Assembly (NCBI GenBank): GCA_021432635.1
Contig: MU270045.1
Span: 646,867 to 710,866 of the forward strand
Direction: 5' to 3'
Length of the DNA: 64,000 nt
Origin: Thozetella sp. PMI_491
Lineage: Eukaryota > Ascomycota > Sordariomycetes > Chaetosphaeriales > Chaetosphaeriaceae
Positions 35,411 through 48,180 of this stretch are shown piece by piece. Positions within the stretch are counted from its first letter, which is position 1. Every line of letters starts with the position of its first letter. The translations under genes and the position numbers were made by a program. The notes beneath the pieces were generated by a model. It had not been told where the DNA came from. It made no database searches and worked only from the letters and a program-made list of their open reading frames with translations.

Positions 35411-36423
35411 TATTGAGATAGAGTCCGAGGGGCGCGATTACTGCCTGCAACGACTGGGAGGGGAGTCCGAGTCGGCGAGGGTGGAAATTGGCTGCTGGCC
35501 TTCCCAGGTTCTGCGCCCTCCGTGTGGGTTTGTTGCTGATGGCAGAATCGGCCGTGGCGGCAGACGGAGACCCCAGCAGGCAAATAGAGTATGCGATATG
35601 CGCGAAGGCAGCAAGGGCCAACCAAGGCAGGCGGGCAGCCGGATCAGCGACTAACGCGAGCGCGGCCAGCCCAGGGAAGCGAGAGTCCGGCCTTGGCTAG
35701 CAGCTGGCCAGGTCTGATGCGTCGAGCTACGCAGCTTTTGCTGCTCTGCTCTCTGCCCACTACCGTGTGTTTGTGCGTGCTGGTACCAGGTCCCTTGCTC
35801 GGTTGCTTGCGTGTGCTTGTTGCTACTGCTGTCCAGCCCGACGGGGGACCTGGAGAGCGAAATACAAGCAATCAAAGACAATTCGAGCAATTGGAGGGCA
35901 GCTCGTGGGTCTAAGGAGGGGATGGCGCGGGTGCGGGAGTGGATGAAGGAGGTGGGGGATAAGACGAAAAAAGCACTCTCGATCGGATGAGACGAGGGAT
36001 TGCTCCAGTCGCAGTGCCAGATCTGGACCCAGGCTCTCTGTGAGCTCTGCCTCAGCTGCTCACCCCTGGTCTCTCCTGCCCTGTGTGTGCTTCAGTACCT
36101 CTGCGAATGCTTCGATATTTTTTTTTAAAAAAAAAAAATTTTCCCGGTTTCCTTGCTCTCCCGCCTTCTTCGCTGTCTTTGGGAGCTCCGTGCCGTAAGG
36201 CTCCCCCCTCGCAGTTGCAGCAGTTGCAGCTGGGCGATCCAATTGAAAGAGACCGTAAGCACCCTAGGGCAGGGGGCGAGGTGCCACTTTGGTCCTCCAG
36301 CGGGGCAGTGCTAGAGTTCGCGCTGACGCGCTTGCTTCTCAGCCAGCGGGGAGGAAGAAAGCTTAGAGTCAAGGATGGAGACTGGCGTCCCACTGAGAGG
36401 GTCCAGCGCGCGCGCGTTTTCCG

Positions 36424-36469
36424 GGCTGGCCAGGCTGGCGGGCTGATGGCAGGCTGGCAGGCTGGCAAG
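36424..36469 (+). repeat. GGCTGGC short tandem repeat
   Basis: About five imperfect copies of GGCTGGCA/GGCTGGCC in 46 bases. Confidence 0.7.
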
Positions 36470-37993
36470 CTTGTGGCCTCTGGCTCTTTCTTAGCCTCTC
36501 TGCTGGGGGAGAAGTACGGACCGAGCGCCGGGATGCTACTGCTTCTTTTTGCTTCTCTTATTAGGTTGCTAGGGACCGACTATTCCCAATGTGGCTTGAC
36601 GAGAGGAGATGTCGGGGAGGGCTGAACTGGCTGGCTGCGACGACAAAGACCCGCCGCCCAAAGGCTCAAGGCTCTCTGTCTCTCTCACACACACTCTGGG
36701 GAATCGCCAATCAAATAACCTCAAAGATATATGAGGGTATGTCTCGGCGCAAATCGGAGGTCAAGCGACGGTGCGCTGCGGCCCAGGTTCGTCTCCTTTT
36801 GAGAAGCACAAGGAAGGCACTGTCAGCCAAGAGAAGACAGCGTGCTGATGGGGACGAGGAAGCGGCGGTTCCTCAGGCTGGGCTAGCGTGAGTGGTTGCA
36901 CTTGGGGAGATTGAAGCCGCCCCCCCCATCAGGCAGATGGAGAGCCTGGTGATATCCAGAAGCTGTCGTCCCCAATCTGGTCCCGTTCCCTGATTTGACC
37001 CGGCAGGGCTGTGGACGACAGGCTAACTCTCGGTATTTCGGCCACTCGGTCCAGCTTGTCCCCCAACTGCGACTTGGACCACCTCCTCTCTTTCCCTATC
37101 ACTCTTTGGCTTGGTCCCTAGGGTACTCTAGAGCACCCTGCCGGCGCGCTGGCCACAGACAAGACCGCACATTCCGCCAACCTGAGATGGCTTCTTCCCC
37201 GGAGATGACGGCCCTGCGGCGCCTCTTTTTCATGCGCCATGCGTCCTTGCACAAAGTCCCTTTCTACAACCTGGCTTGGCCGCTTTGCCTGGGTCGGGGC
37301 GCCTATGCCCCGCAATCTCCCTGCAGTTCCCAAGGCCCTCAACTAATAAGGAGTGATATAGTACAGCCCGGCACTATACCAAACATGCCACGCCACGTTC
37401 ACTATGTATAGAAGCGCGCCCCCAGGGCCAGGACGCAGTTTGTAGTATCACTGTGCTCTGTGCTCCGTGCTATCCATGCGGAGTAGAGGCTTTCCTCCTG
37501 GGAACCATTTCTCAAGCACTTCTCGAGAAGCGAAGAAGGCGGCTCGCAGCTGCACCTTCAGCAACGCGGGGACACGGGGCTTCTTCCAGCCTCAAGCACC
37601 TGCCCGGCTTGATTGGGCCAGAGCGCTGCCCTCTAGCTGCAACCAGTGCGCACATGCCCAGCAAGTGAGGTTGTGCGATCGAGTAGTAGAGGCTACGGCC
37701 CACGCGAGATTGGGCAGCCCAGCTCGTGCGACTTGCCACTGCCCACGTCTATCTCATAAGGATTGTGAAGGAGAAAATGGCCTTCTCCCCAACTGCTACC
37801 TCCATGTCGGCGAGAAGCAAGCAGCTACCTATGAATTCCAGGGTCTGAGCTCATCCATTTGCCAATGGCTGCGGGAAAGCCAAGAGCTCACTGCAGCAAA
37901 TGCTAGGGGCTGAACTGCGCCGGCCCGCTTCCCTCTCCCGAATCAGGGAATTCAGGGCTCCGTTGACCTTTCGCACATCCTCTTTTGGCGGCA

Positions 37994-38015
37994 GGGGGGG
38001 GGGGGGGGGGGGGGG
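37994..38015 (+). repeat. Poly-G run, about 22 bases
   Basis: Uninterrupted G run in the gene-poor stretch. Confidence 0.8.
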
Positions 38016-39480
38016 CTTAAGAGCTGCGAGCGGGTGCATGCATGCCCCCCCGTACAGCCGCTTCCTTCTCCACGAAGCTACCACTCACGCAGCGAACATA
38101 GAGTGCGGGTCAGATGCAATATCTCCCCTATTAACGAGTAGCGCAGTTCACCCCGAAAAGCTTTGCCTCGAGCGGTGTGTCATGGTGGGCATCTATCTAC
38201 ATGCGGCGCATAATATGTTGATCATTTCGGATATGAGGCGCGCGAAAGCTGGAGCGCTCTTGATGCCCTGCGCGAGCAAAAAGAAACAGAGCTAACGATG
38301 ACCATTGCTTGCGCCGGCACTGCTCGCTCTACTGCAGCCTCCAACCAAACGCTCTGTGCTGATACCCCCGTACGGCAAGTAATCCTGGCGCTGGAGGGAT
38401 GTCAGAAGAATCAGGTACATACAGGCGAAGCTCCTCCGACGGCTCAAGGGACGGTAGAGGGGGCCGGGGGAAGGGGGGTTGGGCGTTACTAAACCCCTGA
38501 GCAAGAATTGGCATCCGTCCTGCACGTCTAGCTTACTGTGTACGAACAAGTACCTAGGTATTGCCTTACCATATAGCTTGATGACGAGCAGTGCTATGGG
38601 CCTTTCGGTCCGGCGTTGCACCGGGCAGTAAGGCTTCAGGGTCGACGTTGCAGCACCTTCTTGCTGCTTAGGCGGACAAGGTGGGCTCGAGGGGGCCATC
38701 CTGGCCCATGGCGACCCATGATCAGCATGCCACTGCTCCGTCATGGTGGGGGAAAATCATCCACTAGAGAACAACCTACGCTACCGCCCCTCAACCCTAA
38801 ATATAGCAATCGCTGGCGCGCTTGTTTCGGCGTTCGGTGGCACTCAAGCTTGCCAGGTTGCGTGGAGTGGCTAGTGCTAAGAGGTCTAAGCTTCCCCCAG
38901 CTCGCATATTCAACGCTCCATATCGGCAACACAGTCTAGATTGCAACTCCAAGCCCCCCCCTCCTCAACGCCAAAAGAACAGCGGCCTTGCATGATGATG
39001 TTGTAGCCGCTGCAGTTCAGCCTCTTCGTGATCGTGATGTCCTATCAGCCCGGCACCTAGCTGTCACTTCACCGCTCTTGCCACCGTCTCTAGCTTGCAG
39101 CCGAAGCAGCTGCCAGCAGCATTGCGCGCATGATAATCACCGTCTGGCTCTGGGGGCCGTAGCACGCGGACCGACCATGTCGCGATGATGGCCGTTGAGA
39201 TCAGACGCCAAGACAGTCAGGACCGAGAGCTGAGGTTCGCTTCCAGCCATCTCGGCATCTGCTCCTAAACCCTTTAGTCGTGATGCCCATCCGTATTGCA
39301 TGTTGATTGGCCCCTACATGGTGACTCATCCACCGACTAGAGCAATGCTTCGAGCCTCTGCCTCCCTCGATGCTGCTCCTGCCATCCACAGAGAGGATCG
39401 TTTCAGTACGTCGTTCCCTCGAGAAACCATCCGCACCCTGCAAACAGCCCGATCAGCCCTGCTAAGATCTGACGTGTGCA

Positions 39481-40113
39481 ATGGCCTCCCCCGGCAACGC
39501 GCAAGCGATCCTCCACACCAAGCGGCTGCGCCTCGAGCCCCTGTCCGAAAAGCACCTAGACTATCTCGTCCAGCTAGACGCAGACCCGGAGGTGATGCGG
39601 TTCGTCGGCAACGGCCGACCCCGCACCCGGGACGAGGTCATTCCCCGTTTCCGAGACTGGATCAGTCGGGCCGGGCCGGTGCCGGGCCTGGGCCTCTGGG
39701 CCGGCTTCCTGCGCTCCGACTCGGCCTGTGGTGCGGCTCTAGCGCCGGCCGGCGAGTTCGTTGGGTGGTGGACCCTCCAGCCCCCGATGCGGCCGCATCA
39801 GGGGGGGCCGGCCAGAGGCCAAGCGGAGCTAGGATACCGCTTAATGCGCAAGTTTTGGCGCCAGGGCTTCGCCAAGGAAGGCGCCGGCAAGCTCGTCCGG
39901 CACGGATTCCAGGACCTGGACCTGGAGCGCATATTTGCCGAGACGATGGCGATTAATGAAGGCAGTCGAGCGACCATGGCTAGCGTGGGGCTGGCATACA
40001 AGAGAACTTTTCACTTGAGCTTTGGCGAGGACACGATACCCGGCACGGAGCACGGCGAGGTCGAGTATGATATCACTCGGGAACAGTGGCAGAGTCGGGA
40101 GAGCCGTACTTAG
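39481..40113 (+). CDS. GNAT-family N-acetyltransferase (RimJ/RimL-like)
   Basis: A single-exon gene of 210 residues. GNAT enzymes move an acetyl group from acetyl-CoA to an amine. The sequence has the RimJ/RimL-type start TKRLRLEPLSEKHLDYLVQL (beta 1 and helix 1), then DADPEVMRFVGNGRPRTRDE, FVGWWTLQ, the motif A region ELGYRLMRKFWRQGFAKEGA with the RQGFAKEG acetyl-CoA pyrophosphate loop, and the later block AETMAINEGSRATMASVGL. Length and order are normal for a complete enzyme. The ATG at 39481 is the first in frame. Substrate is unknown: antibiotics, polyamines or protein N-termini are all possible for this family. It stands alone between two gene-poor stretches, as accessory genes often do, and lacks introns, unlike most neighbours. 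Confidence 0.85.
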   Translation: MASPGNAQAILHTKRLRLEPLSEKHLDYLVQLDADPEVMRFVGNGRPRTRDEVIPRFRDWISRAGPVPGLGLWAGFLRSDSACGAALAPAGEFVGWWTLQPPMRPHQGGPARGQAELGYRLMRKFWRQGFAKEGAGKLVRHGFQDLDLERIFAETMAINEGSRATMASVGLAYKRTFHLSFGEDTIPGTEHGEVEYDITREQWQSRESRT

Positions 40114-43100
40114 GGCTGGTGTCCAGTCAGGGGCAGTTCTATTTCTAGGTAATCCCATGCCCAGAGCTTATAAAGCCACCTCGGCCCACTGTGAAGCCAA
40201 GTCTCAAGGAACAGCGGGTGTCTTCACCCCTGCCATGGCAGGTATTTCAGATCCTATCTACGTAGATCAAGTTTTTCCGAAGAAATTTTCCTCCTACTAT
40301 TAGTGCGCCGTGCAGGGTCAAACTACCTAGTTCGGTAGATAGCTTGTACGATCGCCCAAATACAAAGGACGTGTATAGGCAGACTATCCTGCGATTCATG
40401 CGGTTGCTACTTACGGTACGAAAAGGAGACAACGGTTATTCAACTAGACGGTGTCAACTGGGTCCAGCTTGCGGACCAGGATGGCAGAGTGTGATAAGAA
40501 GAGAAGCTGTTTACGTCCGATGGGCTCCAGACAATTTCATGGAATTCTCTATAATAACCCTACGGAAAAGATGCCTAGTATGATGCCGTAGCTATCGCCG
40601 GGTTCTTTAACCTTCTTATCTGTGTACGCTGGATAAAACAGGAGCCAGCTAGGAAAAAGGGGGGTTGTTTACATTGTCCATCTCCTCGGTCTGTGGTGCC
40701 AACGACAACTTCGAGGCAGTAACGAAAATTAAAATAATACTATAGTTCGATAGGAAGATGTGACCAAAATATAGCCTAAATTCAGGCTTTGTAGTGTCTT
40801 AAATGACTAGCTGATAGGTACTAAGAGCTGCCACACTTTATCAATATAACCACGGCAACATTGAAATTCGCAGAACCATTAGGTTGCTATCCGAACGTCT
40901 ACTTAGAAAGTCTAAAACATATAATGCATATAAGTACAAGTTACTCACTGGCCGATATGAATGCTGTGTGTCCCTAAAATCTGTCGCGGTTTAACGGACA
41001 TTATTTACAGGTACTTAGTGTGTCCTTGATGCAACCTCCATCTGGCCATAGAATTCGATGTTCTTCGTTCTTAACTTGTACGAATATTTGAACATCAGCA
41101 CTAGGTATAATTTTCCACCCCCATGTGGGTTTCTCTCGGAGAGACCAGGAGCTGGGAGAATGGAAAGAAGAATCGACCGACAGCTTGGGACTGGATCTGG
41201 GCTCGTGCCGCGCGAAGACGTCACGGTTGAGGTGGCCAGCACCTCAATTAGGGGACAAAGGCTCCTGGGACAAAATCTCTTGGCGTCGGATCGGGTGGTC
41301 TAACCTGGTTCGCTGATATACAATCCCTGGCCAGACCTACAATACACAGCCATCCCTTTAGGCTCTTTCTTCCGACTTGACGACTACCTAAGAAATCTCT
41401 CTGTAGTTCTGTAGCGAAATAATAATATTGTAGACATACAGATAGGTCAGCCTAGAGCGAATATCTTCCAACTGAGGCAGGAGCGCTTGTTCACGGTTGG
41501 ATCCATTTGTCTGCAGCCTGGTTTCTCTACAGAGTTGTATGATGATGTGTGGCGACATTGCCTGCCTCATACGCATGAGAGCGTATCTTGTCAAGCTTTC
41601 GACTGCTAGAGGCTTGCTACATGTGGAGCCAGGTGCATGCGAGTTCCTGCACCAGGTATGCTTCGGGTACAAACGACTCTGCCAGAAACACAAGCGAGAC
41701 AAGCAGCCGAGCCGGAGGCGCATCCACCAAGGGCAACGATATCTGCCTCTCCAGTGACGTGACGACTGTGAATGCCAAATATGAGAATGCCCTGGGCTGG
41801 TGTCAAGCAACGTCAAAATCGAGCCCCTTGCATGACGGCTGCAGAAACGGTCCTTGCCGAGGGGGCAATTTGGGGACCAGAGCATCCATCTAGTCGACTG
41901 CCATGTTTCGAACTGGCTACTTTCTTAGCTCTAGCGACGACGGGCTGCCCTGGTTTTTCGTTACCTGAGGAAGAAGAAGAAGAAGAAGAAGAAAAACGAT
42001 CCTCAGCTGTAGGAGCACAGGGAAAACCGGATGCAGGCGACCGCCATGGAGGCGTTGTGGTAGTCGACCTGGGCGTGCCTTGCATTCTCGTGGCAGGCCG
42101 GACATTAATGCCGGCGGTACTGGTGCTCAATCCGCACGAGTACTACATACTGCCCCTCCCCAAATATCTATCCGTACCATAATAGTTCCTCCTAACCCTT
42201 CTCACCTCGTCTGTCTGCCGTAGACATGGGAGGTCGAAGACTAGGACCTGGCGCATATACTGCTCCTTCCGTGTCTTTCATCAGCTGGGAGGACCTAAGA
42301 CACATCAACCTACGCCGGCTCCCTTTTGCCGGCAGCTAAATCCAGGTATGCGGAGACGGCTACGGACGTGGCCTACAGAGATGTCCAGGTCAATGATGTG
42401 TCGTCATGATGCACCTAGTGCTCCTGGTTATTTCGTGTTCCACAGTGGCAGGCCGAGCTGCGCAACGTTGCTAAGGCCGGTAGAGATGAACCACGGGCAG
42501 TTGTGGAATGTCCAGTATCTGCCTCGAGCACAACATGCACGCAGGCGACGCGGCCTCCCATCCCATGTGCACCATCTTGCTGAAGTTCCGTGCCTTACAC
42601 GTTGGTCGGGAAGGGTGTGAAAGCCGGGGCGGGAATGGCGGAGGGCCGCTACAAGGAATGGAATTGCTCGACGCAGCCAGGAAGCCCCGAACAATGCAAG
42701 CCATTCATGTCGCGACCAAGGGTGATCGGCAGCTAAAGGAGGATTGGGAGATCTCGTCTATCCGTGCGTGGGCCCACGGGCTATGCAAAAGGAGCATCGA
42801 TCATCAGGGGCACGCAGCTGATTGGCCGACGTCGGGATCCCAATACCCCCTTCCATGAACCGCAACTTCCTTCTGGAGAGAGCCATCAGCCAACGAAATT
42901 TGATCGCTCCAGAGCTCCCTTGGAAGGCAAGGGGGCACAGAAAAAGGGGACGCCAAGCCCACCAGTCTGGCTTCTGCTGATCTGCATGCCAGCATCCACA
43001 ATCGACGCAACGCTTCACGAGCAAACGAGGTAGTGGTGCCCTCTTCGCCTGCCGATGGAAAGGAAGGGAGGAGGCTCTGCCTTCCACATCACGACATATT

Positions 43101-43609
43101 CAATCCGCATGCCCAACAGCCTTGCCGCGACTCTACCTTGATTGATCCGCCCCGGCAGTGCAAGGAACCTAGGCTGAGCGTATGTGCAGTGCCTTTGATC
43201 AAAAGGCCCCGTGTTTGTGGGCTTGTTCCCGTGTTGTCTTCTTATAACCGGCTCGCCTTCGCTTGCTCCCCGACGTGCTCGACAACCCGGCAGGCTGCAT
43301 CCTCAGCTCGTGCCCACCAGTCCACTCGTTACCTCGTACTCTTGTTGCATGCACTTCCCTCTACCTTGATCCTCGTATCGGCGTGGCACCAACTCTGCGG
43401 CTGCCGTTGAGATCAGGCCGCCTCCGTACTGTGCTCCCGAAGCGCCACAGAGACTAGTCGTAACGGCTACTAAAGAAACACGCGCCTTTTACTTATTTAT
43501 TTAGAATATATGAGCCGGAGAGTGCATTTCCTTGGAATCTCGAAAATATCACGAGGCATCCTCCACTGCAGCTTTCGCCCGAGTTCCAGCAACACCAAGC
43601 GCCGCCAAT
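40114..43609. other. Gene-poor stretch with relatively AT-rich patch
   Basis: About 3.5 kb without a recognised gene. The part near 40560-41110 is clearly richer in A/T than the rest of the window, with many TA steps, which in filamentous fungi can mark repeats altered by repeat-induced point mutation. A GAA microsatellite lies at 41970-41994. I could not identify transposase or reverse transcriptase remnants by eye. Confidence 0.5.
41970..41994 (+). repeat. GAA microsatellite
   Basis: About eight copies of GAA in an otherwise non-coding stretch. Confidence 0.85.
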
Positions 43610-44320
43610 ATGCTCCTCTCCCATGCCTTGAGCCTCGTGCTCCTTCCCCTCGCTGCCGCGCGTCCCTACCCGGAGTCTGCTGCACCTGCGGCCCGCGGCG
43701 CTCTCGGAGAGCGCATGTTACTTTCCTCGGCGGCAGCAGAGGCCCAGTTCAACTTTCAGCCGTGGGAGTTTCGAAACATCTGCCTTGAATGCAATCGCAA
43801 CCAGACGACGGAGCAGTACGCGTGCAAGACCAAGTGTAAGTGGCAAACCCGGGATAGCAGCGAAGCGGCCCTAACCAGACAAAGTCGATTGGTACGACCC
43901 CAACTCTGTTCCGGAGAATAACGTCACCTCTGGCAGCTGCCTCTCGGACGCCTGGACATGGGACGGCGCTGCTGTGTCGGCCGGCGGCAAAGTCTCGTAT
44001 CCCTCGGAAAACAAGGCCTGTTTTTACCAGAGCACGCTGAATTACCTGAGCTTCAACCTCGCTAAGTTTGAAAGCGAAAAGAACTTCACCCTGTCGGTGG
44101 TTCACCGCTACAAGGACGACCAGTAAGCTCGACCGTCTAGTTGTTCTCACAGCAACTCCTTTGACTAACTCGGTATAGAAACTTTACCGCCCCGTACGAT
44201 CACCCGAGCATCTTCACCTTTCCCAATTTCCAGCTTCCGGTAGTCAAGAACACGAGCCTGAGCCTCGTCTCGTTCTCGAAAGCGGTGCAGTATGCTAAAG
44301 TTCAAGGGGTGTCCGATTAG
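43610..44320 (+). CDS. Small secreted protein of unknown function
   Basis: Three exons, 43610..43835, 43885..44122 and 44179..44320, 201 residues. A signal peptide is visible (MLLSHALSLVLLPLAAARP), so the product should be secreted. The mature part has five cysteines (ICLEC, YACK, SCL, ACFY) and five possible N-glycosylation sites (NQT, NVT, NFT twice, NTS). Readable blocks are FNFQPWEFRNICLECNRN, FDWYDPNSVPENNVTSGSCL and KVSYPSENKACFYQSTLNYL. Introns are 49 and 56 bp, with branch CTAAC in both. I chose the ATG at 43610 because it opens directly into the signal peptide; an in-frame ATG-less run continues upstream. It resembles no family I can name. Small size, cysteines and secretion fit effector-like or cell-wall proteins, but that is inference. 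A secreted protease lies 0.9 kb downstream. Confidence 0.75.
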
Positions 44321-45260
44321 TTGCGGCTCCTCTTTGTCTCGGGCTCTCCTCCTCGCCCCTTGCTAGCATTCCAATTCGTAGTCAGGGAGGCGGGAACACG
44401 TCAGACCGGACTTGCTCAACCTCTCGTTAGTCTCGTGTATTTGGAAAGTTACATGCGATGTCCGTCCCGGAGGTTGCCGCCAGTTTTGGTAATAACCGTA
44501 CTGCAAAAAAACACTGGAGGAAGCTTGGGCTAGAGGCTTAGAACGGAGGCGTCTTTTGGAATCCGGAGAAAATTACACCTCTCGCGCCTGTAAGGTGGTG
44601 TTGCGACGTCTGGCCAAGCTCCCCACAAAAAAAAAATCGAATAATACCCAACGATTGCATTATTCTAGACCATTTATTCCAAAACTTGGTTATCCTCTCT
44701 CTCTCTCTCTTGGTGGCACAGGAGCGCGCCAAGTGCGTAGCCCGGAAGCTACGTCAATGGTCCCTCGTCAAATCGGGTCACGGAAGCTGCCCGGATTGGT
44801 GTGTTTATGCGTACATCCCGCGCTGTACAGCGAAGCTGTCTGAGCATCCTGGATAGAGTAATAACAAATAGCTTTAACCGACCAATCGGTCCGCTCCTAA
44901 AGACGCGGTAGATGACTTGGGGCGACAGCATACCGGAGCCTCCCTTGCGAGCCGGGAGCTCGACCCCCCCAAATTGATTGAGGCCCGTTGGCTCATCTAG
45001 AGTACAAATGGAGGCTGCTGGTGACAATTGCCAAGGGGAAGGCCTCCTCTCAGGGCCACTGCCAAGAAGGTTCGGTATTTTCGGAGCCGGCCAAGGGAGT
45101 ATACAAGAGCGGTGTTCGCGGATGGAAGGGTAGCTCCAAACTAAGGCCGAAGTTTGATGGTATATGAGCCCAGGTCTTCCACTTTCCTCGCTCCCGAAGC
45201 TGGTTGCCACGCTCGAATCGCACGTCCTCGGCCTCTATCGGCATCGTCTACATAATAAAG
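44321..45260. other. Intergenic, sedolisin promoter
   Basis: Between the small secreted protein and the sedolisin gene, same strand. A CT repeat (44694-44711) is present. No coding segment is recognised. Confidence 0.55.
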
Positions 45261-47233
45261 ATGCTACTCGGAGGCGGCCTCTTGGCTGCCCTTGTAGGTT
45301 CGGCACATGGCGTCAAACTGATGTCGAAGGTGACAGCCATACCGTCGGCGGTGCAAGCCCTTGACCTGGCGGAGGACAGCCAGAACATAACGCTCCAGAT
45401 CAACCTCAAGCTGCAGAACATTGATCAGCTCTCGGACAAGCTCATGAGTGTCTCGGATCCAAAAAGTGCTGATTACGGAAAGTATCTGAGCCGTGAGGAG
45501 ATCGAGAACATGTTCAAGCCCTCTGGCACCACTCGCAAGGCGGCGATGTCCTGGCTGAAAACGTACGGAGTCAGAGATTACGAGGATCACGGATTCTACA
45601 TCAACTTTGGTACCAATGTGAAGACTGCGAACAAGATGATGCATGCCCAGTTCCAGCACTTCAAGGTCAATGGCATATCGAAGATCCGGACGCTCGAGTA
45701 TTCAATCCCCGACGATATGGGAGAGCACATCGAGCTTATCACGCCCACGACCTATCTTGGGGGCACTCGGGCTCAAGCGCCTCTCCCGATTGTTCCCGAT
45801 GTCGACACGATGGATGGGGAGCCTGTGGGGGCTATCGAGGCTCGCCAGGGCACTGGGCCTACCAACTGCGCTCGGTTGATTGAGCCGCCTTGCCTGGAGA
45901 AGATGTACCACTACGATGGTTACAAAGAAAGCGCAACCTCAGGGAGCCGGTTGGCGTTCGGCAGCTTCTTAAATGAATCAGCCCGCCTGGAAGACCTGAA
46001 TCTGTACCAGAAAGCATACGGGCTGCCTGTGAAGAACTTTTCGGTGGTCTTGATTAATGGAGGACTGGATCACCAGGATCCTCGAGGCTCTATCGGCGAG
46101 GCCAACCTGGACTCGCAGTTCATGGCGGCAGTTGCCAAGTCGTTGCCGATAACGCAGTACATCACGGGCGGTAGACCGTAAGTGCCCGTGCCATATCTGG
46201 GGATAAATAGACGCGGGCCACCCTGCTAACCATCGCTAGACCTTTCGTGCCCAGTCTCGGCATACCCGACGAGGCACATAACACGAACGAGCCCTACCTA
46301 GAGTACTATAGCTACCTCATGAACTTGACAAATGACCAGCTGCCACATGTCATCTCCAACTCCTACGGCGATGACGAGCAGAGCGTGCCGCGCGAGTACG
46401 CCAGTCGGGTCTGCGACTTGATCGGCATGATGGGCCTCCGCGGCATCACAATCCTCGAGTCGTCGGGCGACACGGGAGTGGGCGCGCCGTGTATCTCCAA
46501 CGACGGGAAGAAGACTCCGGAGTTCACCCCGCAGTTCCCTGCCACGTGCCCGTACATCACGGCGGTGGGAGGCACGCAGTCGTATGCGCCCGAGGTGGTG
46601 TGGGATGCGAGCTCGGGCGGCTTCAGCAACTACTTCGCCCAGCCATCGTACCAGGCGGCGGCGGTGAGCCACTATCTACAGAAAAATATTGCCCCGGAGA
46701 CCAAGCAGTACTATACCAAGTTCACAAACTTCTCGGGAAGGGGTTTCCCGGACATCTCAGCGCATAGCTTATCTCCCAAGTGAGGACCACTCGATCAACA
46801 CCCGTGAGCAGCTCCGCTAACGCTTGTTCTGCTTAGTTATCTCTATTATGCCGCACGGCGTATAGGATATACCGGCGGGACTTCCGCTGCAGTCCCCGTG
46901 GTGGCCGGGATAATCGGGCTGCTCAACGACGCGCGCCTGAAGGCTGGCAAGCCCGCGATGGGATTCATCAACCCCTGGCTGTACAGCTCTGCCAGCAGCG
47001 GACTCATCGATGTCACAGCGGGCAAGGCTACTGGGTGCAACGGTGTCAACTCTCAGACTGGCGAGACGGTCGTCGGTGGGGGTGTCATCCCTTACGCTTC
47101 TTGGAACGGCACCGAGGGCTGGGACCCGGCCACGGGGCTCGGCATGCCAGACTTTAAGAAGCTGATGAATCTCGCGCTTAATGCGACTACAGTTAGCTCG
47201 ACACACGCCTCTCGCCACGCAGGTGCGATGTAA
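45261..47233 (+). CDS. Secreted sedolisin-family (S53) serine-carboxyl peptidase
   Basis: Three exons, 45261..46177, 46240..46779 and 46837..47233, 617 residues. Sedolisins are acid-active serine peptidases made as secreted proenzymes; fungal members act as tripeptidyl-peptidases or endopeptidases. The signal peptide is [18 protein letters not shown] pro-domain follows ([20 protein letters not shown], then [20 protein letters not shown], the pro-kumamolisin block). The catalytic domain has Glu280 and Asp284 in [11 protein letters not shown], the ISNSYGDDE loop, the [12 protein letters not shown] block, and the nucleophile Ser502 in [13 protein letters not shown]. The Ca2+-site end is [12 protein letters not shown]. 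All catalytic residues appear intact. No ATG lies further upstream in frame. Introns are 62 and 57 bp. Its role is probably extracellular protein breakdown at low pH. Confidence 0.92.
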
Positions 47234-48180
47234 TGCTAGCTGGGACAGCTGTTGCATCTCATATTCTTTTAAATAGGTAGTATTATGGAAAAGGATGGAT
47301 TTGGAACCCTTTTCAGAGGAAGCGGGTGCTATTGGACCACGACAGTATGTACTCGGAATTCTCACCTCAAGAGATGTCGAGAGTTATAATTCAGCCTATA
47401 ATGAGCTCTGTTCGTTTGAGTCATTGCTCGGACCCGTTGACTATGTTCGTGTATATGCGGTGGGAAGCCACGGGAGTGCTGTGCCTGGCTCCCACATTTC
47501 GTCCTCTGGATAATACCTGAAGTATGCATAACAAAGCACCCATAATCATGGTTGAAGCAAGTTGTTTCACTACATGTCTGACACCTTTTGGCCGCGAGGC
47601 CATTGGGGAATTTAGCGTAAGCTGACCCTCCAGATCAACGGAGGGTTTCCGTTCTGTACTAGTGCAGAGAGCTGCGTTGCCGTAGAGTTCCAGGAAGACC
47701 ATATGGTGGTATCACTCCTGTGGTCTTGACTTGTTGAGATCAGAAAGAAGGTTCACCCCTATAGCGAGAGCCATACGAAGTAATCCAGAGGAAGCAAACA
47801 CCTTCGTAGATGCGTAGAGCCCATGTGAGCAGTATACAGTCACTTATGGCTCCATCCACTCTTGAATATAATAATGACCTTCAAATTCAACGCCTGCGGA
47901 GCCGACGGATCGGCTACAGCAAGCAACCAGGCCCTTCGGAATGACAGGGCCGTCTAGCCTGTTTTATGTACATATACATGACACTTCTGCTGCGCCTCTT
48001 CGGTTGGCACGGATGGTTTCCATGCTCCTTCCCAGCAGCTCCAATGCCCATTGGCAATCTGGTTTGCCGTCTAGAGGGGATATGAGGTCTGGGGGAGCGA
48101 CTCGAGGTGTTTTCGGTGGTGCTCGTTCGCCTAAGGAGGTCAGTTAGAAGCAAAGAAATGCGGCTGCTTCCTCTAGTCTC
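47234..48180. other. Intergenic, convergent 3' ends
   Basis: Between the sedolisin stop and the stop of the complex I subunit gene, which converge. No coding segment or notable repeat is recognised. Confidence 0.55.

Larger units (their letters stand above)
35411..39480. other. Gene-poor stretch, 4.1 kb
   Basis: Begins with the probable promoter and leader of the Gln-rich gene (to about 36000). It then holds only short frames without protein character, a T8/A12/T4 tract (36118-36143), a GGCTGGC short tandem repeat (36424-36469) and a G run of about 22 bases near 37994. I see no gene. It may contain decayed sequence. Confidence 0.5.

Noticed and set aside
36083-36625. A 180-codon plus-strand frame in the gene-poor stretch
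   Set aside because: It runs through a homopolymer tract and tandem repeats, and its residues show no family resemblance or normal codon bias.
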